Source: Zelonia costaricensis (taxonomy: Eukaryota; Euglenozoa; Kinetoplastea; Trypanosomatida; Trypanosomatidae). From it: 64,000 nucleotides of DNA. Each line of letters begins with the position of its first letter. Positions within the stretch are counted from its first letter, which is position 1. Below the pieces are notes generated by a model that had not been told where the DNA came from, searched no databases, and worked only from the letters and a program-made list of their open reading frames with translations. This document shows positions 29,786 to 39,086 of the stretch, piece by piece. Where the stretch lies: assembly GCA_030849075.1 (NCBI GenBank), contig JASAOO010003510.1:21647-85646 (forward strand), given 5' to 3'. The translations under genes were made by a program, and so were the position numbers.

Positions 29786-30820
29786 ATGTCGTTTGACGAC
29801 ATCCTGCTGCGCAACGATGCGGCCGCCGTCAAGGCCTACTTCGGCGGGGGCAGCGCGACCAAAAACGCCATCAACACTGCCAACGCGGAGGGCTACCTCC
29901 CTCTGTACTTCGCGTGCATGAAGCCGTCCGTGTCGCCGCAGTTGATCGACGAACTGGTCCGTCTCGGCGCCGCTGTCGATGGGAGGGGCAGCGACGACGA
30001 AACGCCGCTGTACATCAGCGTGTTCAACCACCGCCTCGACGTCACCAAGTACCTCATCGCCCACAAGGCGGACGTGAACGCCGTAAATGGGCCGCAGAAG
30101 GAGACGGCCCTGCACATCGCCGCGCGGTGTGGCTTTGCCGACATTCTGGCCGGCCTGCTGGGCGCCGGCGCGGACGTCAACGTGCGCAATGCAAGCCAGG
30201 AGACGCCGCTCTTTGCAGCTGCGCAGTCGGGCCGCCACGAGACGGTCTACCTGCTCCTGAACGCCAACGCCAATGCCGCGCTGGCCAACGATGACGGGAA
30301 GACACCGCTGTACATCGCCTCCGAGAAGGAGTACAAGCACGTCGTCGTATTGCTCAAAGCGGACAAGGCCGACCTCAAACATGCCAAGTCCGTGGCTGAC
30401 TCCGAGTGGCGGCTGCGCCCCGAGCCGGTGATGTCGTCGGACCAGATGCTGGACCGCGCCGCGGCCGACCAGGACTTCACCGCGGCGCTGCGGCGTCGTT
30501 CCTCTGCCGACGCACCGCAGCCGCCGGCCAAGCCAATGGAGGTGGTTGAGATCAAGGTGCCGGAGCCGAAGGTGCGCACGCACAACCCGCTGACAGGCGA
30601 GTCATACGGCCCGTGCCGCAGTCTCGAGGAGGTTGGCTACGACTCCCCGCCGCCGATCCCGAAGGAGCTGCAGAACCGACCCCCCGCACGCCTCTCGCGC
30701 ATTGGCGGGACGTCCATGGTAGTGGGCACCGGGACGGAGGAGGGCGGCCGCCAACCAATCCGCCTGGACTCCATCGGCGGCGCCGAGGAGGTGGAGTACT
30801 ATGTGCCTCCGAAAAAATAG
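29786..30820 (+). CDS. Ankyrin-repeat protein
   Basis: 344 residues. About five ankyrin repeats occupy residues 30-205, with the usual marks TPLYISVFNHRLDVTKYLI, TALHIAARCGFADILAGLL, TPLFAAAQSGRHETVYLLL and TPLYIASEKEYKHVVVLL. The C-terminal 130 residues are polar, proline-rich and probably unfolded; they contain HNPLTGESYGP and end in YYVPPKK. No signal or membrane segment. Ankyrin repeats bind partners; the partner is unknown. The short PLTG-type tail motif may be a docking site, which is speculative. Confidence 0.92.
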   Translation: MSFDDILLRNDAAAVKAYFGGGSATKNAINTANAEGYLPLYFACMKPSVSPQLIDELVRLGAAVDGRGSDDETPLYISVFNHRLDVTKYLIAHKADVNAVNGPQKETALHIAARCGFADILAGLLGAGADVNVRNASQETPLFAAAQSGRHETVYLLLNANANAALANDDGKTPLYIASEKEYKHVVVLLKADKADLKHAKSVADSEWRLRPEPVMSSDQMLDRAAADQDFTAALRRRSSADAPQPPAKPMEVVEIKVPEPKVRTHNPLTGESYGPCRSLEEVGYDSPPPIPKELQNRPPARLSRIGGTSMVVGTGTEEGGRQPIRLDSIGGAEEVEYYVPPKK

Positions 30821-30837
30821 AGGGACGAGAGGGAGAA

Positions 30838-30880
30838 AGGCGGGGAGGGGGGTCGGGGGAGGTCGGGGGAGGTCGGAGGG
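30838..30880 (+). repeat. G-rich GGGGAGGTC repeat, G-quadruplex-capable
   Basis: Several G4-5 runs separated by A and TC, starting 18 nt after the ankyrin gene's stop codon. Confidence 0.8.
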
Positions 30881-32029
30881 CCGCAGGCGAAGTGTCTGCG
30901 CGTGACTCCACGCTGGCGCTTTGCAGCATCGGCACCTCCTTTTTGCTTCCCTGCCGCAAGTCTCGCTTGTTTCGCGCTCCTTTTTCTTTGCACCTGCGAC
31001 TCGTCGTGAGCTTTGTTCTTGAACCGCCTCAGCACGCGGCGTACCTTTTGGCGTTCCTGCTCGGCCGCCTTCTTCACGGCTCTTGTTCCCCTTCCGGGTA
31101 CACCTTCCCCCGTGCGGTGCTACCCCGCTCTTCTTTTTTTGTGTGCCGCACAGCAGACCTATCACCGCCAGCTGTGCAATGACGCACTTCACCGTTCGCC
31201 ATCAAAATGACAAGCATGGAGAGAGAAGAAAGGCTCGCCGTCCGAAGATGCACGCGAGGCTTCAACGCTGTCAAGTCAGCGCATGGCCCAGGTAGCGTTC
31301 TCGACTGTGGAGAGGCTAGGTGAGGCGCGGTGTTATGCAGACAAGGAGAGAAGGCGGGTCTTTGTGGCGAGACGAAAGGAAGCACGGTCACCAGATCGCT
31401 ATGGACGCGAGGTTTGCTCGTCGCCAACTACAGTCACCACGCTCGCACCTCCGTGCTCTCTGGACGAGGAATGGGCGGCCACGGTCCCCCATCCTTTCTC
31501 TCTTACAGAACCAGCTACCGGAGTGGCGAAGGCGTGATCGACGCGTTCCGCAACCCTCGCCTTGCCGCTGTTCTTGTCGGGGCGTACGAATCGGTCCTGC
31601 GCACAGCGCGCTCACGGATGCAAGGTCCCTGCTGTTGCATTCTGATTGGGCGTCCCCCCTTTACTATCCCCGCTCTCACTGTCTACACAATCCATTTTTT
31701 TTTTTTTTTGTCACTTGGGACCAACTGTCAACGCATGGAGGAAACGACGCAGCATTTTCACACGAGTTGTGTCAGCGTCTGTGAGGGGACTTTACCCATC
31801 CACATCACAATTGACACCCCCTCAAGAAAAAGAGTGACAGCACGTCGCATCGCCGAGACAGGCAAGCAGCACTTGAACGTGCTTCACAGTGGATCCACGC
31901 CGACAGAACTGCGCCCTCCATTCGCTTGTGTGTGGCGCGAGAGAGGTCACTGGTTGTCTGTGTGCTTGCCATTGACAGCGCTCATCATCTTCTGGACTCA
32001 CTGTCGTCAGCACATACATTCGCGTACTC

Positions 32030-32047
32030 ACTTTTTTTCTTGCACAG
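32030..32047 (+). promoter_or_regulatory. Trans-splice acceptor
   Basis: CTTTTTTTCTTGCACAG with AG at 32046-32047, 88 nt before ATG 32135; a second candidate is the CTTCAG shortly after. Supports the chosen start. Confidence 0.6.
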
Positions 32048-32134
32048 TGGTGCGACGTCTTTTCTCTGGACTCGCGCTGCCCTTCAGCTTTTTTTGCTGT
32101 TTTCTGCGCTCTCTCTCACACGCGGAGTTGAACG

Positions 32135-34996
32135 ATGCCACGCGCGGCAACGGTGCGGTCAAGCCGTGCACGGCTGCGGCGGCGTTGCCTCCGAAGGCTC
32201 TCGCTGTTTTGCGTAGTCCTGTGCCTTCTTGGTGTCCTTGTCGTCGTGGCGCAAGACGCGCCACTCCAAGGCACCACCACCGCCTCGTCAGCGGCTCCAG
32301 CGCCAGCCACCCCAGCAGGCGCCTCGCCTCGTCCGACAGGTGGTCTTTCAAAAGAAGATGCCGTGGGGGTGTCCCGAAACGACGCGGCTGACGACGCAGA
32401 CCCATCGCGGGCTGACACCGCCGACGAACAACGTGCGGCCATGGCGCGTGCGCAGGCAAGGATTGAGGAGGCTCGGAAGGCGGAGGAGGGACGCAGGGCT
32501 GAGGAGGCTCGCAAGGCAGAGGAGGCTCGCAAGACCGAGGAGGCTCTGAAGGCTGAGGAGGCTCGCAAGGCCGAGGAGGCTCGCGCAGTTGAGGAGGCTC
32601 GCAAGGCCGAGGAGGCTCGCGCAGTTGAGGAGGCTCGCAAGGCCGAGGAGGCTCTGAAGGCTGAGGAGGCTCGCAAGGCCGAGGAGGCTCTGAAGGCTGA
32701 GGAGGCTCGCAAGGCTGAGGAGGCTCGCAAGGCAGAGGAGGCTCTGAAGGCTGAGGAGGCTCGCAAGGCCGAGGAGGCTCGCAAGGCTGAGGAGGCTCGC
32801 GCAGTTGAGGAGGCTCTGAAGGCTGAGGAGGCTCGCAAGGCAGAGGAGGCTCGCGCAGTCGAGGAGGCTCGCAAGGCTGAGGAGGCTCGCAAGGCCGAGG
32901 AGGCTCGCAAGGCCGAGGAGGCTCTGAAGGCTGAGGAGGCTCGCAAGGCCGAGGAGGCTCGCAAGGCTGAGGAGGCTCGCAAGGCTGAGGAGGCTCGCAA
33001 GGCTGAGGAGGCTCGCAAGGCCGAGGAGGCTCGCAAGGCCGAGGAGGCTCGCAAGGCCGAGGAGGCTCGCAAGGCCGAGGAGGCTCGCAAGGCCGAGGAG
33101 GCTCGCAAGGCTGAGGAGGCTCGCAAGGCTGAGGAGGCCCGCAAGGCCGAGGAGGCTCGCAAGGCCGAGGAGGCTCGCAAGGCTGAGGAGGCCCGCAAGG
33201 CTGAGGAGGCCCGCAAGGCTGAGGAGGCTCTGAAGGCTGAGGAGGCGCACTTGGCAGAGGAAATCCGTCTGGCTGAGGAGGCGATGGCCGCGGACGAGGC
33301 CCGGGCGGCCGCAGAGGCAGCGAAGGCGGAAGAGTCGCGTGTAGCCGCTGCGGCGAGGCAAGTCGAGGAGGAGGCGCACGAGGCTGAGGAGCGGCGCCGC
33401 ACCGCCGAGCTCGCTGAGGAGGCCGCGCGGGTGCGTCGTGCAGCAGCGGAGGCCCAAGCACAACTCGTAGCAGATCGCAAAGCCGTTCTCGAGAAGATAG
33501 ACGAGGAGCGGGCAAAATACGAGGCCGCCGCAGCGGAGGTTGAGTCGGCTCACGCCAAGGCGGTGATGAGTTCCGCAGTGCTGCGGGACGCGGCTTTGGC
33601 AGCAGAGGTGGTGAAGGCCGTGGAGGGTGAGGTGTCCACGCTGCAGGACGAGCTGGCGAAGCTCACCCGTGCTTCGCTCGCACTGCGCGGCAAGGTCGGC
33701 GCTCTGACGCGGGGCGGACAGACACTCGCTACCGTGATGCTGGAAGTCAGCACGATGACGGCAGAGCTAGAAAAGGTCGACAGCGTGCTTGGCGCAGTCC
33801 GCGCGGCAGCGGGGGCCATCACTGACGCCGCACTGGCAACGGAGAAGCGGCAGGGCGACACGGACGCTGCGACCTCGCCAGAGGTTGTGTCGTTGGAGGA
33901 GCGGCGAGCGACACTCAAGTCCACGTTCGACACGGTGCTCGAACAGCTCGTCGGCCAGCTGCACGACCTCGACACGCGCATCGCCGCTGCGTTTGCGGGG
34001 CCGCTGGCTGAGGGCGCGACACGAATCCCCGAGCGTGTAGACGCGCCGCCCGCGGCGCCTGAAAGCGACACCTCCGACATTCCGCTGACCAGCACGGCGC
34101 CCTCGAGCGAACCTGTCGCGACGCGCACGGCTGCGGCGGCAGCCGAAGAGACGCCTGAGCCGGCGGCGGCACCCGAGACGGCGGCGCCAGTTTCAGAGCC
34201 GACAGAAGCGACGAGGCCGCCCGTGCCGGGCGTGATGTCGTCGGTAGCCCCGGTCCGGGTCGGCGAGGAGGACCAGGCCCGGTACCGCCGCGAGCTGGTC
34301 AACACACTAGTCGGGTGGGCGGAGAAGAGGGGCTACAACGTGAGTCTGTACGAGGTGCACCCGCGCGAGGACGGTGAGCTGTTCCGGGTCACGGGGCGCC
34401 TGCCCGTCATCGGCACCGTGGCCGCCGTGGCCGTGTCCGTCACGGTACAGACGCTGCGGTGGTGTCGCGCTGGCGCAGCAACCGAGGAGGAGAGCGCGGC
34501 CCCTGTCCTGTCGCAAGCAGCCGCCCCTCCGCAGCCGCGTCCCACCGCGAAGGCCCAACCTGCGCCTCCGCAGAAACCCGCCACGCAGACGCCACTGCCC
34601 AGCCACTCCGCGAGCGGAAGCGGTGCACCGTCGACGCAGCGCAGCACCCCGTCCGGACCGGAGGCGCTGCCGTCGCCGGTAGAGGAGGGCCACCCCCTGC
34701 CCCCCACCCCGGCACAGCACCTCACCCGCGATGGCTTCCCGCGTGGTGGCGCGGCGGCCCCACCGGGCCGGCCCGGCTTCGCCCCCTCCGCTGCGCCGCC
34801 GCGCCCCAACCTCTTCGGGGCCGCCCTGGTGCGGCCCGGCCAAGCCAACGGCGCAGCTCCAGCTGCAGCGCCACCGCTGCCGCACTCCGCAATGCCGCAG
34901 CCACCCACACGAGGGGCCGAGACACAGATGCACCGGCGCCGGAACGACAGCGACGACTACGAGCTGCACAACCCCTTCCTCTCGCGGTGGGCGTAG
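32135..34996 (+). CDS. EEARKA-repeat protein with signal sequence and second hydrophobic segment
   Basis: 953 residues, not recognised as a named family. Basic N-terminus followed by a hydrophobic stretch (about residues 22-39, LSLFCVVLCLLGVLVVVAQ) that could be a signal peptide or anchor. Residues ~111-368 are about 43 tandem hexapeptides EEARKA with variants EEALKA and EEARAV; the i/i+4 Glu-Lys/Arg pattern predicts a long single alpha-helix rather than a classical coiled coil. Helical charged sequence continues to ~640. After an Ala/Pro/Thr linker comes EEDQARYRRELVNTLVGWAEKRGYNVSLYEV and a second hydrophobic segment (~756-775). The last 175 residues are Pro/Ala-rich and disordered, ending NPFLSRWA. 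A surface or organelle membrane spacer protein is inferred. Confidence 0.85.
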   Translation: MPRAATVRSSRARLRRRCLRRLSLFCVVLCLLGVLVVVAQDAPLQGTTTASSAAPAPATPAGASPRPTGGLSKEDAVGVSRNDAADDADPSRADTADEQRAAMARAQARIEEARKAEEGRRAEEARKAEEARKTEEALKAEEARKAEEARAVEEARKAEEARAVEEARKAEEALKAEEARKAEEALKAEEARKAEEARKAEEALKAEEARKAEEARKAEEARAVEEALKAEEARKAEEARAVEEARKAEEARKAEEARKAEEALKAEEARKAEEARKAEEARKAEEARKAEEARKAEEARKAEEARKAEEARKAEEARKAEEARKAEEARKAEEARKAEEARKAEEARKAEEARKAEEARKAEEALKAEEAHLAEEIRLAEEAMAADEARAAAEAAKAEESRVAAAARQVEEEAHEAEERRRTAELAEEAARVRRAAAEAQAQLVADRKAVLEKIDEERAKYEAAAAEVESAHAKAVMSSAVLRDAALAAEVVKAVEGEVSTLQDELAKLTRASLALRGKVGALTRGGQTLATVMLEVSTMTAELEKVDSVLGAVRAAAGAITDAALATEKRQGDTDAATSPEVVSLEERRATLKSTFDTVLEQLVGQLHDLDTRIAAAFAGPLAEGATRIPERVDAPPAAPESDTSDIPLTSTAPSSEPVATRTAAAAAEETPEPAAAPETAAPVSEPTEATRPPVPGVMSSVAPVRVGEEDQARYRRELVNTLVGWAEKRGYNVSLYEVHPREDGELFRVTGRLPVIGTVAAVAVSVTVQTLRWCRAGAATEEESAAPVLSQAAAPPQPRPTAKAQPAPPQKPATQTPLPSHSASGSGAPSTQRSTPSGPEALPSPVEEGHPLPPTPAQHLTRDGFPRGGAAAPPGRPGFAPSAAPPRPNLFGAALVRPGQANGAAPAAAPPLPHSAMPQPPTRGAETQMHRRRNDSDDYELHNPFLSRWA
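32466..33240 (+). repeat. 18-bp tandem repeat array within the CDS (about 43 units)
   Basis: Unit GAGGAGGCTCGCAAGGCC with a few base changes, encoding EEARKA/EEALKA/EEARAV. Units differ mostly at the last base (GCC/GCT), consistent with recent expansion. The unit length, a multiple of three, keeps every other frame open too, which explains long opposite-strand frames here. Confidence 0.93.
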
Positions 34997-35950
34997 AGTT
35001 AACGGCGCACGCCGCATCACAGCCGAGGCACGACCCGTGACGGCTCGCTTTTGTGTTTCTGCGCTCCACTCTGGCCGTTTTTATGGCACACCTGCTGAGG
35101 CGGAGGGGCTGGGACGCTCTGGCAGGGATGGTCGGCGGTGTGGCCGGGGCTGTGCTTCCCTGCCCCGCCTTGGCCAATCTTGCCAGCGCGTCGTGATTTG
35201 AACTGGGCTTTATCAGTGTGTCATTGGTTCCGTCTCCCTTTCTTTTTTTTTTTTACCTGTGTTCTGTCAACGCGATCTCGAGCTCGGTGCTGCACGTCTG
35301 CCCGTGATGCGGCGCTCGCCTGTGCCCCTTGGCCTTTTTTTTCCCCACCGCTCCCTCTACCTCGGTCACTCACCGTGGGTATGCGCAGCTTGCCTATGCT
35401 GTGTCCCTTCCCGTTGAGCAGACGGCGGCCTGACATCCGCACACAAACCCACACACACACACAAATAACACAACAGAAAAAAAGAAATCGACGACGTTGA
35501 GGCACAGCCGGCAGCCAGCGGCGGCAGAGAAAAACAAGTTTGACTGGCATCCTTGGAGTGACGCGACGGCTTCAGTGCGCTCCCCCCACTCCCCTTCTCC
35601 TACACCCTTCCTCGTTTGCGCGCGGCCTACTGGCACCCAGGCTGCTAGTGAGAGTTGCGGTGAGCTGGGTGGTCCGGCTACCGCGTCCAGGTGGCGCCGC
35701 AGATGTGAGGAAGAGGAGGGGCTGAGGTGGAAGATGCGCGGCTCGACTTCTCCTGACTACCTTCGCCTCGCACCCCATCTGTCCCCACCTCCTCCCTACT
35801 CAACGTATCTCTCTTGGTCCCCCCCCCCGCGAAGAAACACAGCAGCGGAGCAACAGCACAACCCGCTTACCCCGCTCATCAGGGCTTTCCTCCCCCGTTT
35901 CTTTGTCTCTGTGCGCCGCTCCTTCGCTGACGAGTCCGTGGCCGGCGCAA
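34997..35950. other. Intergenic region
   Basis: No gene seen. A T-run at about 35242-35252, a CA repeat near 35448-35462 and C/T tracts at 35780-35910 upstream of the next gene. Confidence 0.7.
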
Positions 35951-38545
35951 ATGGCGTCCGAAGACGAGTCGTCGTGGCGGCTCCTCTTCGCCATCGCTCT
36001 CAGCCACGGCGATGCGGTCCGTGAGGGGTGCCTCACGCATGACGGCTGGCTGGTCTTCCTCAGCTCCGCCCAGCTCATCGGCACCACCGCTGGCGTGTTC
36101 CCGGTACTACTTGACCAGCTTTGGCAGCGGCAGTGCCTCAGCAAGGAGGAGAGGCTGGCGCGCGGCGAGGGGCGCGAGCCTGCGATGGCCGTCGCCGCGT
36201 CGTCGCTTTCGACTTCCGTCGACGATCGCACTCCGCAGACCTCGGTAACCTCCCGCGGCACGCTCCGCTCTGGGCAGACCAGCCTAGCAGCGTCTCGCAC
36301 GACGCCGCGGTTACCTTCTCCGCCTCACAAGGACGAGTCCGTCGGCTTCAGCGGCTTCGTGGACATGATGAAGGTTATCTGCGTCCGCATCTTCCAGACG
36401 CAGCGCTGCAACCGGCTGCGGGAGGAGCAGGGGGCCGGTCCGGGCAGCCTGGGCGAGACAGCACTTGTAGCCCTTCGTCAGAGCGCTGAGGACCACGTCC
36501 TGCTGGCCGAGTCCGTGGAGTTCACCGCGGCCACCTACCTGCGGCCGTTTATCGCCCGCAGCGTCATCTCGGCCTCCTCACAGGTGCGCCTCGACCCGGA
36601 TCAGAACGGCTGGGCCCCGCACGTCAACCGCCTGCTCACCCACGTCGTTGGCGCGCTGTTTCACTCCGCCATCCTGCCGCTGTTCCGGCGCTACGCGGTG
36701 GGGGGCCGCCTCACGGAGGAGGGCTACCGTGGCTTCCTTCAGGCCGCGCTGCCAGCCATGACGCCCATCGAGGAAATTTGCGCGCTCGCCATCTTCAGCC
36801 GCGGTGGCTTCGCCGACGTCCGCCCAGTCATCGCGGCGCTGCAGCCGCTCGCAGGCACCGCGCCTGATGTGGCGCCGCTGCTGGCCGCGCCAACGCTCGG
36901 TCTGACAGACTTCATTGAGGCGCTGCTCATGCTGGCGGTCGTCGTGTACGCCGACGAGGCTCGCTATCCCGAGCTGCGCCCCGTCACGGCGAAGGTGTGG
37001 AGCTTCTTCGAGAACGTGGTGTGTCGCGGCGCCGTTCGCGCGGCCGCGATGTGTGCCGACCCGTACTCCACGGGGTGCTACAGGAGCGTGCCGCCGGGTC
37101 TCGTCGCTGTGTACCCCGCAGTGGTCCCCCTTGCGCTCTGCTCCTGCCTCTTCGTTGAGGTGTTCAACGCGCGCCTGCAGGGGGTGCCGAGCAGCGCCTC
37201 TCGGCCCTCATCGGCACCGGGTGCGGTGGGCGGGCCACTGGCCACCCCGTTCCTCACCGAGGTGGAGTGCACCGCGACGCCAAGCGAGCTGCCTGCGGTA
37301 CCGCCGCGGCGTAGCGACGGTGTCGCTGATGGCCCCGACGTGGCAGTGCAGGCCGCTGCGACGTTCTTCGAGACGAGCTGGAGCCTGCTGGAGCGCAACC
37401 GGGACGTGCCGCTCTTTGGCGGCCGCTGCGCCGTCGACGAGCACGTCGTCCTGGTCGCCGGAACAGCGGTGACGGTGGTGCCGACGCGGCATGCGAGCAT
37501 CTTCCAGGTCAACCTCCCCAGCACGCTGCTGCTCCCCGCGCTGTACCGCTGCGCTATTGAAGTCGCCGGTGACGGCGATGCGGCCGGCGCGCGGCTGCTC
37601 TTCATCCCGTACCGCTCCCTGCCAGTCGAGCTGAGCGTGTCGGACGACGCCCCGCTTCTCTGCGTCTCTGGTGCGAACAAGCGGAGCTCTGCCGCTGCGC
37701 CTTGCGCGCCGTGGGGCTGTGCCGATATCGTGGTGACGGACACTGCGGCGGAGCAGCTCATCCAGCCAGCGCTGGTCGTCTTGCTGCACGACCAGTTCCT
37801 GTCGCTTGTCCCGGCCGAGGACTCGGACGGGCCTCGCATCACGTTACCTGACGTCTGCGAGCTATGCCGGCGCCTGCAGTGGTGCGCGGTGTCGACGAAG
37901 CAGCTGCAGGAGCTGCCGGCAAAGTGCGCGCAGGCGTGGGCGACGTACTGCGGCTATCAGCGCCTGCTTCACCCATCGCGCGCACCGAGCGCGTCGGCTG
38001 CTGCTGCGGGGCTCTCCGTCACCTTAACCTTCACCGACGTCCTCGGCTGCCTGACAACGCTCCTCTTCCTCAGCCAGGGCGGCAGACTGGGCGACGTGCC
38101 AGATGTGCCGCGCAGGCTCGAGCTCGCCTTTGCCTCCGTGGCGGCTCCGGCGGAAACCCCCGCGACCGAGCTACTCGCCACGTTGACGGCCGCGGCGTCT
38201 GATCCTGGGACGGGACAGGTCATACGCGACATTCCCTACAACGCCCTCCGCGACGTGCCGTTTCTCATGGCGCTCGAGCGCAAGAAGAAGCAGTCCGCCG
38301 AGACACAGCAGCGACGGGTCGCCCTCATGACGGCGCTGCGGCGGCACCACGCTGCGCAGATGCCCGCCACCGTGACACTGCCGGCGCTGCCGGAGAACCG
38401 GCCCAACGCGATGCGGCTCGTGTCGCAGTACGGCGCCGCCGACCCGAACGCCGACTTCTGTGCCACCATGCGGGAGGGGGCCGAGGCGGTCAAGGCGCAC
38501 TTTCTGCTCTACGAGCTCGCCATTCCTGAAATGACCAAGAAGTAA
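35951..38545 (+). CDS. Conserved-looking 864-residue protein, function unknown
   Basis: 864 residues, family not recognised. No signal peptide or transmembrane segment. Mostly helical N-terminal half; the segment LTEEGYRGFLQAALPAM ... LTDFIEALLMLAVVVY (around residues 255-330) resembles degenerate EF-hand-like helix pairs seen in many axonemal and cytoskeletal proteins, but no calcium loop is visible. Ser/Ala/Pro-rich linkers occur at about residues 85-125 and 410-460. The C-terminal part holds a beta-rich stretch (about 475-600). Codon use and GC match its neighbours, so it is a real gene. The ATG at 35951 is the first in a frame that opens slightly upstream through pyrimidine leader. Confidence 0.85.
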   Translation: MASEDESSWRLLFAIALSHGDAVREGCLTHDGWLVFLSSAQLIGTTAGVFPVLLDQLWQRQCLSKEERLARGEGREPAMAVAASSLSTSVDDRTPQTSVTSRGTLRSGQTSLAASRTTPRLPSPPHKDESVGFSGFVDMMKVICVRIFQTQRCNRLREEQGAGPGSLGETALVALRQSAEDHVLLAESVEFTAATYLRPFIARSVISASSQVRLDPDQNGWAPHVNRLLTHVVGALFHSAILPLFRRYAVGGRLTEEGYRGFLQAALPAMTPIEEICALAIFSRGGFADVRPVIAALQPLAGTAPDVAPLLAAPTLGLTDFIEALLMLAVVVYADEARYPELRPVTAKVWSFFENVVCRGAVRAAAMCADPYSTGCYRSVPPGLVAVYPAVVPLALCSCLFVEVFNARLQGVPSSASRPSSAPGAVGGPLATPFLTEVECTATPSELPAVPPRRSDGVADGPDVAVQAAATFFETSWSLLERNRDVPLFGGRCAVDEHVVLVAGTAVTVVPTRHASIFQVNLPSTLLLPALYRCAIEVAGDGDAAGARLLFIPYRSLPVELSVSDDAPLLCVSGANKRSSAAAPCAPWGCADIVVTDTAAEQLIQPALVVLLHDQFLSLVPAEDSDGPRITLPDVCELCRRLQWCAVSTKQLQELPAKCAQAWATYCGYQRLLHPSRAPSASAAAAGLSVTLTFTDVLGCLTTLLFLSQGGRLGDVPDVPRRLELAFASVAAPAETPATELLATLTAAASDPGTGQVIRDIPYNALRDVPFLMALERKKKQSAETQQRRVALMTALRRHHAAQMPATVTLPALPENRPNAMRLVSQYGAADPNADFCATMREGAEAVKAHFLLYELAIPEMTKK

Positions 38546-39086
38546 GGAAGCTAGAGCTTGAGGAAAGCGGAGGAGGCCGCCGAGCCACAGACGCGCTGTG
38601 ATTCCTGCTCCTGCCGGGCTTTCACTAGAGGTGCATTGGGAATCGCCTCACACCTTTACACTGCATGTACACTAGTCCTCGGCTTTACGCGACGTTTACC
38701 ACACTTTTGCGTTTCTTTTTTTCCCGGACGCGCTCCCTCCCCGGTACTCGCCGTCTTGTTCTTCTCCGAGGCGAGTGGGGGAAAAGAAAAGAGCTCGTGT
38801 CGATTACTCGTTGGCTTGCAGCCGCTGCAAAGTGAGAGCTACCGCTTTTCGTAGTCGGCGCGCAGGACGCCGGATCGCTGGAGCGCAGACAAGCGCTGGA
38901 GTGCCCCCCCCCCCACTCCACTTCCTGCGGCCGCCTCACCGGTGCATGCTTTACACCTGTACGACAACCTCCACCCCACCCTCATGCCCCCCACCCTTTC
39001 TTGTGATGCTTGCCATCAACGCATTCTCGTCTATTGGCGCTGGCCCGTCCTCGCTTCAGTCTGATACACGTACACGGACGACTACC
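38546..39086. other. Intergenic region
   Basis: No gene seen. It includes a poly-C run at about 38903-38914 and the leader of the PI4-kinase gene. Confidence 0.65.
39058..39059 (+). promoter_or_regulatory. Trans-splice acceptor AG that decides the PI4K start
   Basis: CCTCGCTTCAG precedes ATG 39087 by 27 nt. If used, the in-frame ATGs at 38946 and 39006 are outside the mRNA. Confidence 0.45.

Larger units (their letters stand above)
30821..32134. other. Intergenic region
   Basis: No gene I would support. A GGGGAGGTC repeat (30838-30880) follows the stop codon; a frame open from 31330 runs into the next gene's start in another frame, but it is cut by the splice acceptor at 32047 and looks like spacer. 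Confidence 0.65.

Noticed and set aside
31330..32391. 353-codon + strand frame upstream of and overlapping the repeat protein start
   Set aside because: Composition is that of spacer, no family features, it crosses the splice acceptor at 32047 and overlaps a better gene in another frame.
32028..33553. Three long - strand open frames (400-495 codons) over the EEARKA array, reading Pro/Cys-, Ala/Ser- or Leu-rich repeats
   Set aside because: An 18-bp repeat without stops keeps all six frames open. Only the + frame has a start context, signal sequence, splice acceptor and normal codon use on both sides of the array.
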